Shown here piece after piece: positions 27,978-34,845 of a DNA stretch of 64,000 nucleotides. The stretch is from a virus. Below the pieces are notes generated by a model that searched no databases, had not been told where the DNA came from, and saw only the letters and a list, made by a program, of their open reading frames with translations. The position numbers were made by a program, and so were the translations under genes. Location of the stretch: the IMG/VR virus record IMGVR_UViG_3300010160_000035, positions 1 to 64,000 of that record. One strand, given 5' to 3'. How positions within the stretch are numbered: the stretch's first letter is position 1; every line of letters starts with the position of its first letter.

Positions 27978-28006
27978 ATGGGTGATAGCTATTAACTACC
28001 ACCCAT
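27978..28006 (-). terminator. Terminator hairpin downstream of the tmRNA
   Basis: ATGGGTGATAG (27978-27988) and CTACCACCCAT (27996-28006) form an 11-bp stem with one wobble pair and a 7-base loop. On the minus strand it is followed by TTATTAACAAC. Between it and the tmRNA 3' end lie two smaller hairpins (one is CCATCA/TGATGG), consistent with a trailer removed during RNA maturation. Confidence 0.7.
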
Positions 28007-28055
28007 TAGGACCATCACAGTTATGATGGACTCCACCAACTAATCCCCATTAGTG

Positions 28056-28456
28056 TGGAGGTAATGGGAGTCGAACCCATGTCTCAAAATAAATTTCAAT
28101 TGTTTTCTACAAGTTTAGATAAGGTTTTTCAAACTTTAAACCTTTCAAAAAGTCTAACATGTACACTGTATGTTATACCAGCTTGAATTCTAATATTTTT
28201 TTCTTCCTCACAACTCAAGTAATTTAGGAATATGTACTTAATTAGACAAGCTCAAGTACAGGAGCTTCAACATCATTAAATGATGCTACAAGGTCAGCGA
28301 TGGCAGATTTACCAACTACGTCAGCAATCTTACCTGTTTCAATAGTGTTTCCAGCTATTATTATCTACTAATATTTAAAGTCCTCACATTATTAGACAAG
28401 GGACTACTTGCTTACATACTTACTCTTTGTATTCTGATCAATACCATGATACCCCC
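28056..28456 (-). ncRNA. ssrA: tmRNA (transfer-messenger RNA)
   Basis: The 5' end GGGGGUA pairs with UACCUCC at the 3' end (7 bp, one G-U), followed by discriminator A at 28056. The T arm is AUGGG-UUCGACU-CCCAU. The D-like region AUGGUAUUGAUCAG matches the tmRNA consensus near the 5' end. GCAAGT (5') and ACTTGT (3') can form part of the long P2 helix. An internal open frame ends in UAA within the loop of a GTACTT/AAGTAC stem, as in other tmRNAs. CCA is not encoded (CAC follows the A). The RNA would rescue stalled ribosomes and add a phage-specified tag. About 400 nt, a normal length. Confidence 0.88.
28242..28334 (-). other. tmRNA-encoded tag reading frame
   Basis: The frame in the tmRNA runs to a UAA at 28244-28242. 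If translation resumes at GGU (28334), which has A at the important -4 position, the tag is about 30 residues: GKIADVVGKSAIADLV, then ASFNDVEAPVLELV. If it resumes at GCU (28325) it has 27 residues. The end is ELV, not the usual ALAA protease signal, so tagged proteins may not be sent to the usual ClpXP route. The exact resume codon cannot be fixed from sequence. Confidence 0.65.
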
Positions 28457-28530
28457 ATATGTAAAAACATTCATAGTTGGTTCACACATCAAATGTTACC
28501 TATAAGACTATTACTGGTTTTTACAATATT

Positions 28531-28773
28531 TTAATAATCAAGTAATTTATTCCATTTTTTTTGAACTTCCCAAGCATTATTTACATACTCATTAAGCTCT
28601 TTCATAGCAGTTTCTATTGATTCAAAAGCTATAGATTTACAACCTACATTTACAACACAACCTCTACTAAGAAACTGTATTCTTATTTCATATTCTTTTA
28701 ATACTTCTGAATTTTTAGGTTGGTATTCTTTTATACCTAATTGTTCTTCACGTAGCATTGGTATTTCATTCAT
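28531..28773 (-). CDS. Small hypothetical protein
   Basis: This 80-aa protein (MNEIPMLREEQLGIKEYQPK...) has a predicted beta-then-helix pattern. It lies between the HNH gene and the tmRNA. No recognised family. Confidence 0.6.
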   Translation of the reverse strand: MNEIPMLREEQLGIKEYQPKNSEVLKEYEIRIQFLSRGCVVNVGCKSIAFESIETAMKELNEYVNNAWEVQKKWNKLLDY

Positions 28774-28788
28774 GATTATTTAGTTTAG

Positions 28789-29370
28789 TTATTGTTTTTG
28801 TTTTAAATATCTATATTTTCTAGCTGAATTTTTATTTTTAGATTTATATGTGTCCAATTGACTATCACAGTTAGGACAAACTAATCTTAAATTATTTCTA
28901 TTGTTATTAGCTGCATTACCATCAATATGATCTAATATAAATACTAAAATTTTATCATTCCATTTATTACTCATACTACAAATAGAACATTTACTATCTT
29001 GTTCTATTAAAAACCTAGGTTTAAATACAGATGGTGAATAATTTTCTCTACAATACTCATTATTGTTATCAATAAAATCTATATACCTTAAATTGCTTTG
29101 ATACTCTTGCTGACATTTAGCAGAACAATATTTTTTTGAATACACATCACATTCTTTACTACAATTTAAACAATAGACTTTTTCTCTAGTATTATAATTA
29201 GCAGGTTTCCAATTTTCAGGAAACTTACTTCTAATTTTTAATTTTATGCCTAATCTATTAGCTATCTTTTTTATATAAGTGTCTGATACTCCGTATTTTT
29301 CACCTATTTTAATATAAGACATCTTTTGATTAAAAATTAAGTCCTCTAATTCCTCTTTATTATATTTCAT
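28789..29370 (-). CDS. HNH endonuclease with N-terminal helix-turn-helix
   Basis: This 193-aa protein has a helix-turn-helix at residues ~15-38 (MSYIKIGEKYGVSDTYIKKI), a zinc site (CLNCSKEC ... CSAKC), a CSIC pair and the HNH core LDHIDGNAANNNRNNLRLVCPNC. This is the layout of free-standing homing endonucleases that recognise DNA through a separate HTH. It sits between the tRNA-like sequence and the tmRNA, a usual place for mobile HNH genes. A CAAATATA (TATATTTG on the minus strand, 29389-29396) upstream may be its own -7 box. Confidence 0.88.
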   Translation of the reverse strand: MKYNKEELEDLIFNQKMSYIKIGEKYGVSDTYIKKIANRLGIKLKIRSKFPENWKPANYNTREKVYCLNCSKECDVYSKKYCSAKCQQEYQSNLRYIDFIDNNNEYCRENYSPSVFKPRFLIEQDSKCSICSMSNKWNDKILVFILDHIDGNAANNNRNNLRLVCPNCDSQLDTYKSKNKNSARKYRYLKQKQ

Positions 29371-29435
29371 AGTAGTAATTTCTTACTACAAATATAATAA
29401 ATTCGAACCACATTTCCAAATCTTAATCAGTGATA

Positions 29436-29545
29436 GTTCCCAAGATTGGATTCGAACCAACATGTGTCCAATTACTGTTTCAACTGTTTAGAAGACAGAG
29501 CAGATACTCAGGAGTTTTTTATTCTATCCGTTGAACTATGGAAAC
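29436..29545 (-). tRNA. Irregular tRNA-like sequence, possibly derived from tRNA-Arg(UCU)
   Basis: The minus strand starts GTTTCCATAGTTCAACGG, a typical acceptor and D arm, and ends with T loop TTCGAAT in a GTTGG/CCAAT stem. The acceptor GTTTCCA can pair with TGGGAAC, but two extra bases separate it from the T stem. An arm CTGT-CTTCTAA-ACAG would give anticodon UCU. The total is 110 bases, about 35 too many, placed before the anticodon arm and in the variable region. It may be a degenerate or insertion-bearing tRNA, or a tRNA mimic; a functional tRNA is not certain. Confidence 0.4.
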
Positions 29546-29549
29546 AAGT

Positions 29550-29573
29550 AATAGGGGCTTTTACACCCCTATT
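29550..29573 (-). terminator. Hairpin before the tRNA-like sequence
   Basis: AATAGGGG (29550-29557) pairs perfectly with CCCCTATT (29566-29573) around an 8-base loop. On the minus strand it lies just past the 161-aa gene and is followed by TACTTGTTT, so it may end that message or mark a processing site. Confidence 0.6.
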
Positions 29574-29595
29574 AATAACAACAACTCCTTGTTGA

Positions 29596-30081
29596 TTAAG
29601 ATACTATCTCAGCTCTTAAAGCTTCTAAAGCAGAAGCAGTTTTGTTAACATTAGCATCAGCAGTCATTACTTCATGACCTTTAGATGCAAATGCAGACTT
29701 AACTGCGCTTTCATGTGCAGGAGAATCAGTATCACTGAACACAACAGTTGTGTAAGTATTTACTGTTCTAACTGAACCATCACCAGCTGTAATGTCATAT
29801 GGCATAACTTCACGTGTTTCAATAGAACCCATGAACCAACCACCATTGGTTGGATTAGCTGCGTTGAACATTGCATCAGTATAACCTGAATCTTGTTTAC
29901 CAAGATAGTTTAACTCATAGCAATTTGCTTTGGTTGTTCTTGCTTGAGTACTTGGCACTAACATTTTCCCAAATGGAGTGTCAATATACTTTACTTCGCC
30001 AAAAGATACAGTCTTGTATTTACGGCCATTCTTGTCTAATTTTACTTCAGACTCTGCTGTTTTGATTACTACGTTACTCAT
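29596..30081 (-). CDS. Hypothetical protein, probably well expressed
   Basis: This 161-aa protein (MSNVVIKTAESEVKLDKNGRK...) is mixed alpha/beta with an Ala-rich helical C-terminus (SALEALRAEIVS). It stands alone before a hairpin, and its start is preceded by a U/A-rich stretch. I cannot assign a family; an SSB-like or early regulatory protein is possible but unsupported. Confidence 0.7.
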   Translation of the reverse strand: MSNVVIKTAESEVKLDKNGRKYKTVSFGEVKYIDTPFGKMLVPSTQARTTKANCYELNYLGKQDSGYTDAMFNAANPTNGGWFMGSIETREVMPYDITAGDGSVRTVNTYTTVVFSDTDSPAHESAVKSAFASKGHEVMTADANVNKTASALEALRAEIVS

Positions 30082-30095
30082 AATTTTAAATTGTT

Positions 30096-30350
30096 TTAAT
30101 TGTTTTTGTTTTTGTTGTTAAATTGTTTGTTTTTGTTGTTATTATTACGGAGTTGTTGTTTTTCTTTAATAGTCTTTATTGCTAATCTGATATTATTAAT
30201 ATCTTGTTGGCATTGGTTAAACATAACCACATTACCATTAGTAATATAATAATCAGACCACATAAAGTTCATTTGTAAGTTTTTATGAAGGACATCAATT
30301 TCTGTCATATCATAGTTGTTCCATCTTACTGGCATTGTGAAATTACTCAT
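30096..30350 (-). CDS. Small protein with Asn/Lys-rich tail
   Basis: This 84-aa protein has a compact N-terminal part (MSNFTMPVRWNNYDM...) and a low-complexity tail (NNNNKNKQFNNKNKNN). Its start makes an ATGA overlap with the 57-aa gene upstream. A TATTCAC motif (complement of 30374-30380) lies 24 bases upstream. Function unknown. Confidence 0.65.
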   Translation of the reverse strand: MSNFTMPVRWNNYDMTEIDVLHKNLQMNFMWSDYYITNGNVVMFNQCQQDINNIRLAIKTIKEKQQLRNNNNKNKQFNNKNKNN

Positions 30351-30520
30351 AAGTTTTTAATTTGTTTGAAAATGTGAATAGCTTGAGAATTAAAGTCTAA
30401 TGAATCATCATAAGCTTTAACTTTCGTTAATAATGGTGGTTTAGAAATAAATGTGCTCTCTGACTTTTTATTAATCAGAGAGCTTATTTTTAATCTAACC
30501 ATTTCAAATGGTGTTTGCAT
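30347..30520 (-). CDS. Very small hypothetical protein (57 aa)
   Basis: The frame from ATG at 30520 to TGA at 30347 encodes MQTPFEMVRLKISSLINKKS and onwards, a basic helical protein. The stop overlaps the next start (ATGA), which supports real translation. No known family. Confidence 0.55.
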   Translation of the reverse strand: MQTPFEMVRLKISSLINKKSESTFISKPPLLTKVKAYDDSLDFNSQAIHIFKQIKNL

Positions 30521-30599
30521 AAATACAAAAAATTAAAGTAACTAACAAATACAATATGCTAATTGTAGCCATTGGGTGTTTTCTAATGATTCTTGTCAT
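30504..30599 (-). CDS. Very small membrane protein (31 aa)
   Basis: ATG at 30599 opens a 31-codon frame, MTRIIRKHPMATISILYLLV and onwards, with positive charges followed by one membrane segment. It overlaps the 57-aa gene by 17 bases. The context of tightly packed tiny genes makes it plausible, but it is short enough to be chance. Confidence 0.4.
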   Translation of the reverse strand: MTRIIRKHPMATISILYLLVTLIFCIYANTI

Positions 30600-30615
30600 G
30601 TTTTTAGTAAAAAAG

Positions 30616-30834
30616 CTATAAAGGGTTAGTAATAATATGAGCAGTATATTCTGGTTGCTCATCCAGTTCTTCATGTGTTGGTATCAGTTCTATTTCAACA
30701 ATACGGCTATCATATTTATCAATAATATTCATAGCTTGAATACTTGATATATTATAAACCTTTTGTTTAACAGGAACTGAAGGAACATAGACAAAATAAC
30801 TATTGCCTATGTTCACTATCTCTCCTATGTACAT
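30616..30834 (-). CDS. Small hypothetical protein
   Basis: This 72-aa beta-rich protein (MYIGEIVNIGNSYFVYVPSV...) has an SH3-like look, with no membrane segment. Its ATG overlaps the stop of the tiny lipoprotein gene by one base (TAATG). Confidence 0.6.
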   Translation of the reverse strand: MYIGEIVNIGNSYFVYVPSVPVKQKVYNISSIQAMNIIDKYDSRIVEIELIPTHEELDEQPEYTAHIITNPL

Positions 30835-30968
30835 TATTTATGCGTTTTAGGTAATCTAGCAAGTCCACCACAACCATGATTTACTAAACCATTGTTTTTA
30901 CCTGCTGAACAGCTAGTCATTACAGCTATTAAACACATTAATACGAAAATTGAAATTGCTTCTTTCAT
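30834..30968 (-). CDS. Tiny lipoprotein (44 aa)
   Basis: ATG at 30968 opens MKEAISIFVLMCLIAVMTSC, a signal with lipobox (MTSC at residues 17-20), followed by 24 residues with two further Cys and a basic end (RLPKTHK). The TAATG link to the next gene supports it. It is probably anchored in the envelope of the infected cell. Function unknown. Confidence 0.6.
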   Translation of the reverse strand: MKEAISIFVLMCLIAVMTSCSAGKNNGLVNHGCGGLARLPKTHK

Positions 30969-30973
30969 GTTAA

Positions 30974-31348
30974 TTAAAAGTCTAATGTTATTTGTCGTGG
31001 TGGTGGTGGCATTTGATTACCATTTTTTAGATGTGCAATATTCCACGTGCCTGGATGGTCAGAATTAGATAGTATATCTATTTCTTTCTGCAAATGCTGT
31101 TGTTTTTGCATTCTGTTAAACAACATAGCCTTCTTTTTGTGTTGGTAATATTTATCCATCACAATCATTGGCATGTTATTCTGATACTTTACAGTATATT
31201 CTAATGAAAAGTATTTTCTACCTTTCCAATTAGAGTAAACTAATACACCATCATGCATACCTTCTGGTAAAGAAGTTGCATATGTCATTCTTACTTGTAC
31301 ACTATCATTAAAATAGAATACTTTACAGTTTTTTGGTAATGTTACCAT
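30974..31348 (-). CDS. Hypothetical basic protein
   Basis: This 124-aa protein is beta-rich at first (VTLPKNCKVFYFNDSVQVRM...) then has a basic Gln/Lys helix and a Pro-rich end (MPPPPRQ). A TATTCAC motif (complement of 31363-31369) lies 15 bases before its start. No family recognised. Confidence 0.65.
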   Translation of the reverse strand: MVTLPKNCKVFYFNDSVQVRMTYATSLPEGMHDGVLVYSNWKGRKYFSLEYTVKYQNNMPMIVMDKYYQHKKKAMLFNRMQKQQHLQKEIDILSNSDHPGTWNIAHLKNGNQMPPPPRQITLDF

Positions 31349-31443
31349 TTTTAGTTGTTTTAAGTGAATAAAAAAATAAAGCCTTTTGTCTTCATGCTTA
31401 GGAATACGTCGGATATCACGACCTTTCTATTGTATTTTTAGTA
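31349..31443. other. Short intergenic leader with hairpins
   Basis: On the minus strand this gap holds GTCG-TGATATC-CGAC and a weaker AAGC...GCTT hairpin followed by TATTTTTTTA, then the TATTCAC motif and the start of the 124-aa gene. It looks like a small structured leader or a weak terminator. Confidence 0.35.
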
Positions 31444-31674
31444 CTAACAGTACTCATTTTCATCATACACATCCTCATCATATACATCTTCAATTTCTGC
31501 TTCAGCAAAACTTGCTTCAATATTTGATTGATACTTAACTTCAACAGGATTACTATCAATTAAATACTCGTAGTAATTAATTATAGTTATTACTGATGCA
31601 TTAGGCAAGACACTACCATCCATTAGGTTGGTAAATGCCTTGCTTGTTTTAGCCATTGCTTCTAACTTAGTCAT
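31444..31674 (-). CDS. Small protein with acidic tail
   Basis: This 76-aa protein has a basic/helical start (MTKLEAMAKTSKAF) and a strongly acidic tail (EIEDVYDEDVYDENEYC). No recognised family. It lies two bases from the upstream gene. Confidence 0.6.
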   Translation of the reverse strand: MTKLEAMAKTSKAFTNLMDGSVLPNASVITIINYYEYLIDSNPVEVKYQSNIEASFAEAEIEDVYDEDVYDENEYC

Positions 31675-31676
31675 AG

Positions 31677-32186
31677 TTAATGTGCTAATTGATAAGGAAT
31701 TTCATCAGTAACTGCTGGTTGTTCCCATTTATCACACTTATTCCAAGAATTCAAATCCATTGTACCATGATTTCTTTCCATTTCTGGAAGAACTACATGC
31801 ATAGAGGTAAGTTCTTTATTATTAGCATACTCTTGCTTATAGCTTAAGTAGTTTTCATAATTAATATCCTCTTTGTTAGCATTTCTTTCAATGTAAATGT
31901 GTAATTTCTTGTTTTCTTCAAAACTATATGACACAATTTTTGCAAACATATCATAATGTGTTAAAGTAAACCTATTACCAGTATTAGAACTTTTAACATC
32001 TGTTTCTAACTCAGGGTGTTCGTAAATACCTAACATCAACTCCATTGCTATCTCAGCATTCGGTGTTGCATAAATAACTGTTAGTAAATCATCTACGGAT
32101 ACTCCGTGATATTTACTTTCTAAAGCTGCTTTGTACACTTTAGAGAACATTACTCCATCATTGTTGTTTTTTGATTTTGAGTTCAT
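31677..32186 (-). CDS. Hypothetical protein
   Basis: This 169-aa, mostly helical soluble protein (MNSKSKNNNDGVMFSKVYKA...) is preceded by a TATTCAC motif (complement of 32202-32208) 16 bases upstream of its start. No recognised domain. Confidence 0.65.
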   Translation of the reverse strand: MNSKSKNNNDGVMFSKVYKAALESKYHGVSVDDLLTVIYATPNAEIAMELMLGIYEHPELETDVKSSNTGNRFTLTHYDMFAKIVSYSFEENKKLHIYIERNANKEDINYENYLSYKQEYANNKELTSMHVVLPEMERNHGTMDLNSWNKCDKWEQPAVTDEIPYQLAH

Positions 32187-32187
32187 T

Positions 32188-32415
32188 TTAAATTGATTTA
32201 TGTGAATAATAATTAGTTGGTTTCATTGGTTTTGCTCTCATTTCTAATAGATAACTATACTTATCCAAATATGGTTGTAGTGTAGTTATTCTATTTTCAT
32301 GATATGTTCTTGACCCTTTACCTGAAGGATTAAATATTCCTTTAGATAGTACATCTTTAGAATGTGCTAATGATTTAGCTAATATTCTAACTTGAGAAGG
32401 TAATGGTGTTCTCAC
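32188..32415 (-). CDS. Small basic protein
   Basis: This 75-aa basic protein (MRTPLPSQVRILAKSLAHSK...) is rich in Tyr, Lys and Pro at its end. It follows the 600-base region of structured RNA elements. Function unknown. Confidence 0.6.
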   Translation of the reverse strand: MRTPLPSQVRILAKSLAHSKDVLSKGIFNPSGKGSRTYHENRITTLQPYLDKYSYLLEMRAKPMKPTNYYSHKSI

Positions 32416-32454
32416 TATATATTAAATTAATTGGTTACAAAAGAATATTTAAAA

Positions 32455-32661
32455 CTTTGATATAGTACAGCAAGAGTTCTCTATTGTACTTTCATTCTTA
32501 CTACCTTAACAGCTTCCTTTGTGCATTTCTACATCAACATCAGAGTTTCAGCTAATTAAGCTAAGGAGTATAAGACCGACCTTACACTAACTTGTAATTA
32601 AATCTCAAAATATACCTTATAGGTGCTGAATGAGTATTACAATATTGTTAGTATATCAAAG
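32455..32661 (-). ncRNA. Structured RNA element 1 (multi-branched)
   Basis: CTTTGATATA (32455-32464) pairs perfectly with TATATCAAAG (32652-32661). Inside are AGTACA/TGTACT (32464-32469 with 32485-32490) and CTAAC+TTGTAAT (32587-32598) with ATTACAA (32636-32642) and GTTAG (32647-32651). No gene fits here. On the minus strand it is followed by TTTTAAATATTCTTTT. Strand is inferred from the neighbours. The element may be a stand-alone RNA or a leader. Confidence 0.5.
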
Positions 32662-32674
32662 AATTAAATTAAAT

Positions 32675-32781
32675 CTTTGCACTCAGTTGTAATAGTAAAC
32701 TTTCAGTAGAAGACAACTACAGTTTCCTGTTTTCACATCTATTGTTTACCTAACACTTATAAATTACAACTAAATGCAAAG
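32675..32781 (-). ncRNA. Structured RNA element 2
   Basis: CTTTGCA (32675-32681) pairs with TGCAAAG (32775-32781), and AGTTGTAAT (32685-32693) with ATTACAACT (32763-32771), separated by a 3x3 internal loop. GTAAAC/GTTTAC (32695-32700 with 32744-32749) and a small GTAG/CTAC hairpin lie inside. It shares 17 bases (TGCACTCAGTTGTAATA on the plus strand) with the element at 33828. Long, nested pairing with no open frame supports a structured RNA. Confidence 0.55.
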
Positions 32782-32808
32782 AGTATTTTGGTTAGTAAGG
32801 CGAATGCC

Positions 32809-32899
32809 TGCATTGTTTCATCACCACTTATGCTATAGTCAAAAAATGCGTGGTAGTTATATTACCACTAGGTTAATGTCTTGTAACCTATACAATGCA
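32809..32899 (-). ncRNA. Structured RNA element 3
   Basis: TGCATTGT (32809-32816) pairs with ACAATGCA (32892-32899). Inside are two clear hairpins, GTGGTA/TACCAC and TAGGTTA/TAACCTA. The following bases to 33012 contain further possible pairings but no clear single fold, and no gene. Elements 1-3 together fill the 600-base gap and may be one large RNA. Confidence 0.5.
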
Positions 32900-33012
32900 A
32901 ACTACGATGAGTTTGTCTAATCAGCGGCCAATATAACTGTTTATGGTTAGTGTTCCACGTGCCTTTTGTGCTAAACTGTCACTACTCAGTATTATTATAA
33001 CCTGTGCACAAG

Positions 33013-33786
33013 TTATAACTGCGTTGCTTTAGAAGAATGTTCTCTATGAAATTCAAGATAACTACCTAAATAGCTTCTATATTCAATGATTCTATCCTCT
33101 TTATCGTAAAACTTTACTTTATCTAGATAATCTTGATAAACCTTTTCAAGTTCTATTTCACTATATACAGTTTCTTCATTTTTATCTCCTATTACTACAC
33201 ATTGACCCATACTTTTATACTCTGAGTAATATTTTACAGGCTTAAATTCTAAATGAGCCTCTAATACTATCTCTTGCAGTAGAAAATTAAAGCAATTACC
33301 TAAACTTTCAAGGTTTTTACGAATATTGAGTTTTAACTCTTTTTCTTGATGCATAAACAATAAAGCTTTAACATCATCTTGAACTAATAATTCATCCATA
33401 GATGTAACTATATCTCCAGCCCAATACACATTTTTGGAAAGAAACTTTGCAATTACTTCTACTTCATAAGGCTCATCCATATCATAATCATATCTTGATC
33501 GTGTATATGTATAAGTTAATATGCTAAATTCTACTTTATTACCATAGTCTAATGTAATAGTAAGTCCGTGAAAATTCTCTACAATGTTATGAGTAGGTAA
33601 TAAATCAATTTCTTCATCTTTAGCTATTTCAGCTAAGTATTTTGCACTGCCTTCTTTATAGTCTTTTGCATTAGAACGATAATTCTTTTTAGCAAAATAC
33701 TCATCAATTACTTTTTGAGGTACTTTATTATCAAAGAAGTTATTCAATAAGAACAGTTCAGATACATTAATTTCAATACTTTTCAT
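33013..33786 (-). CDS. Hypothetical protein
   Basis: This 257-aa acidic, soluble protein (MKSIEINVSELFLLNNFFDN...) has no motif that I recognise. A TATCCAC variant of the shared leader motif (33805-33811) lies 19 bases upstream, followed by RNA element B. It is the largest of the early-type small genes in this block. Confidence 0.7.
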   Translation of the reverse strand: MKSIEINVSELFLLNNFFDNKVPQKVIDEYFAKKNYRSNAKDYKEGSAKYLAEIAKDEEIDLLPTHNIVENFHGLTITLDYGNKVEFSILTYTYTRSRYDYDMDEPYEVEVIAKFLSKNVYWAGDIVTSMDELLVQDDVKALLFMHQEKELKLNIRKNLESLGNCFNFLLQEIVLEAHLEFKPVKYYSEYKSMGQCVVIGDKNEETVYSEIELEKVYQDYLDKVKFYDKEDRIIEYRSYLGSYLEFHREHSSKATQL

Positions 33787-33827
33787 TGTTTTTAGTTTTT
33801 AAATGTGGATAAAAAGATTTGTCCATC

Positions 33828-33923
33828 TGCACTCAGTTGTAATAATGTCCGTAGATTTTATAGATACATTCTATATTTACCATTATTACAACTGCTCACC
33901 CTTTGGAAGTGAGTTATGGTGCA
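33828..33923 (-). ncRNA. Structured RNA element B (leader of the 257-aa gene)
   Basis: CAGTTGTAATAATG (33834-33847) pairs perfectly over 14 bp with CATTATTACAACTG (33881-33894). CTCAC/GTGAG (33895-33899 with 33909-33913) forms a second hairpin, and TGCAC/GTGCA (33828-33832 with 33919-33923) closes both into a three-way junction. It shares sequence with element 2 (17 bases) and element C (ATCTACGG on the minus strand, GTGCA and the AATCTTTTTA leader). Confidence 0.6.
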
Positions 33924-33963
33924 TTAACAAATTTGGAAGCTTATGGTTTACCAACCTGTATTA

Positions 33964-34257
33964 TTAACTAACTGTTTCTTTTGGTAGAAAATGTTCTTTT
34001 AATTCTTCAAAAGAATACTCATTATCATGAATATCTATAAATGAATCAACTGGTTCTATCCAAGTAAAATCAGGATCAAATACTCTAATTTCACAATAAG
34101 CATTGAAATTATAGTTACTAATAACTAGTATTTCAATTTCAGTTTTACTTGTTTTAACTGCTTTGTAAAATCTACGAGCTGATCCACAGCTTTCTACAAA
34201 CTTTTGACCTATTGGACAATTGTTAAATTCTTCTTGAGTTAAATCTTTAATTTGCAT
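33964..34257 (-). CDS. Small hypothetical protein
   Basis: This 97-aa protein (MQIKDLTQEEFNNCPIGQKF...) is acidic with mixed alpha/beta character. A TACTCAC motif (complement of 34275-34281) lies 18 bases upstream of its start, next to RNA element C. No known family. Confidence 0.65.
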   Translation of the reverse strand: MQIKDLTQEEFNNCPIGQKFVESCGSARRFYKAVKTSKTEIEILVISNYNFNAYCEIRVFDPDFTWIEPVDSFIDIHDNEYSFEELKEHFLPKETVS

Positions 34258-34290
34258 TGTTTTTAAATTAGAATGTGAGTAAAAAGATTC

Positions 34291-34391
34291 ATTGCACCAG
34301 TATCGTCATATCTCAAGGTTGGCTCCACTATTACACCCGTAGATGTGTTTCATAGCCTCTGACGTATCCTGATATACTGTATATGTGCAAT
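34291..34391 (-). ncRNA. Structured RNA element C (leader of the 97-aa gene)
   Basis: ATTGCAC+CAGTAT (34291-34303) pairs with ATACTG (34374-34379) and GTGCAAT (34385-34391). CGTCA/TGACG, GGCT/AGCC and ACAC/GTGT stack further inside. An AGGTTGG inside could also pair with CCAACCT near 34420 outside the element, giving a pseudoknot or an alternative fold. It shares ATCTACGG (minus strand) and the 3' leader with element B. The bases from 34392 to 34498 hold this CCAACCT and an ACCC/GGGT hairpin but no gene. Confidence 0.55.
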
Positions 34392-34498
34392 ATAGATGAT
34401 TTTTGTCACGGTATCACCAACCTCTATACCCTTTTTAGGGGGTTTGCGCAGTCTAACTATTTCAGAGAATAATACATCTCACCTGCCGTTGTTTTAAA

Positions 34499-34545
34499 AC
34501 AGGAGAAAGCAGAGCCACTTAAAAGTGGATGCTTTCCGTACCTGT
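34499..34545 (-). terminator. Terminator-like hairpin after the 91-aa gene
   Basis: Three stacked stems, ACAGG/CCTGT, GAAAGC/GCTTTC and CCACTT/AAGTGG, lie directly after the stop at 34552, and on the minus strand are followed by TTTAAAAC. It is a long, imperfect but convincing intrinsic terminator. Confidence 0.65.
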
Positions 34546-34551
34546 CATATT

Positions 34552-34827
34552 TTAATCAAACTTGGACACTTTATCTATCCAATCAGCAATTTCATTGGTG
34601 TCACAATACCCTTGAACAACATCACCACCAAAGTCATACCAATCACCATTTTTATCCCAAATAGCAATCTCTGCATTTGATGATTCTACAGTATCTTGTT
34701 TTTCAAGATCCATACCTGCAGGATGGTTTTTGTTATCACAATAATTACCATAACCAAATTGAACTGATATAGTCCAATTGTTAGCAAATGTCATTGCAAA
34801 TCCTTTTTTTGTTCTTGATCTAAGCAT
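34552..34827 (-). CDS. Small conserved-type phage protein
   Basis: This 91-aa protein contains TFANNWTISVQFGYGNYCDN and, near its end, a Gly-rich acidic part with AIWD and a GDVVQGY-like turn. I associate this with a small family of unknown function in T7-like and other phages (from memory). A second possible start is the Met at 34794. Confidence 0.65.
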   Translation of the reverse strand: MLRSRTKKGFAMTFANNWTISVQFGYGNYCDNKNHPAGMDLEKQDTVESSNAEIAIWDKNGDWYDFGGDVVQGYCDTNEIADWIDKVSKFD

Positions 34828-34845
34828 TTTGTTTGTTTTAGATGA

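Noticed and set aside
30096-30180. Repeats of TTGTT/TTTTG as a possible CRISPR or iteron array
   Set aside because: These are low-complexity codons for Asn and Lys at the end of the 84-aa gene and have no regular spacing.
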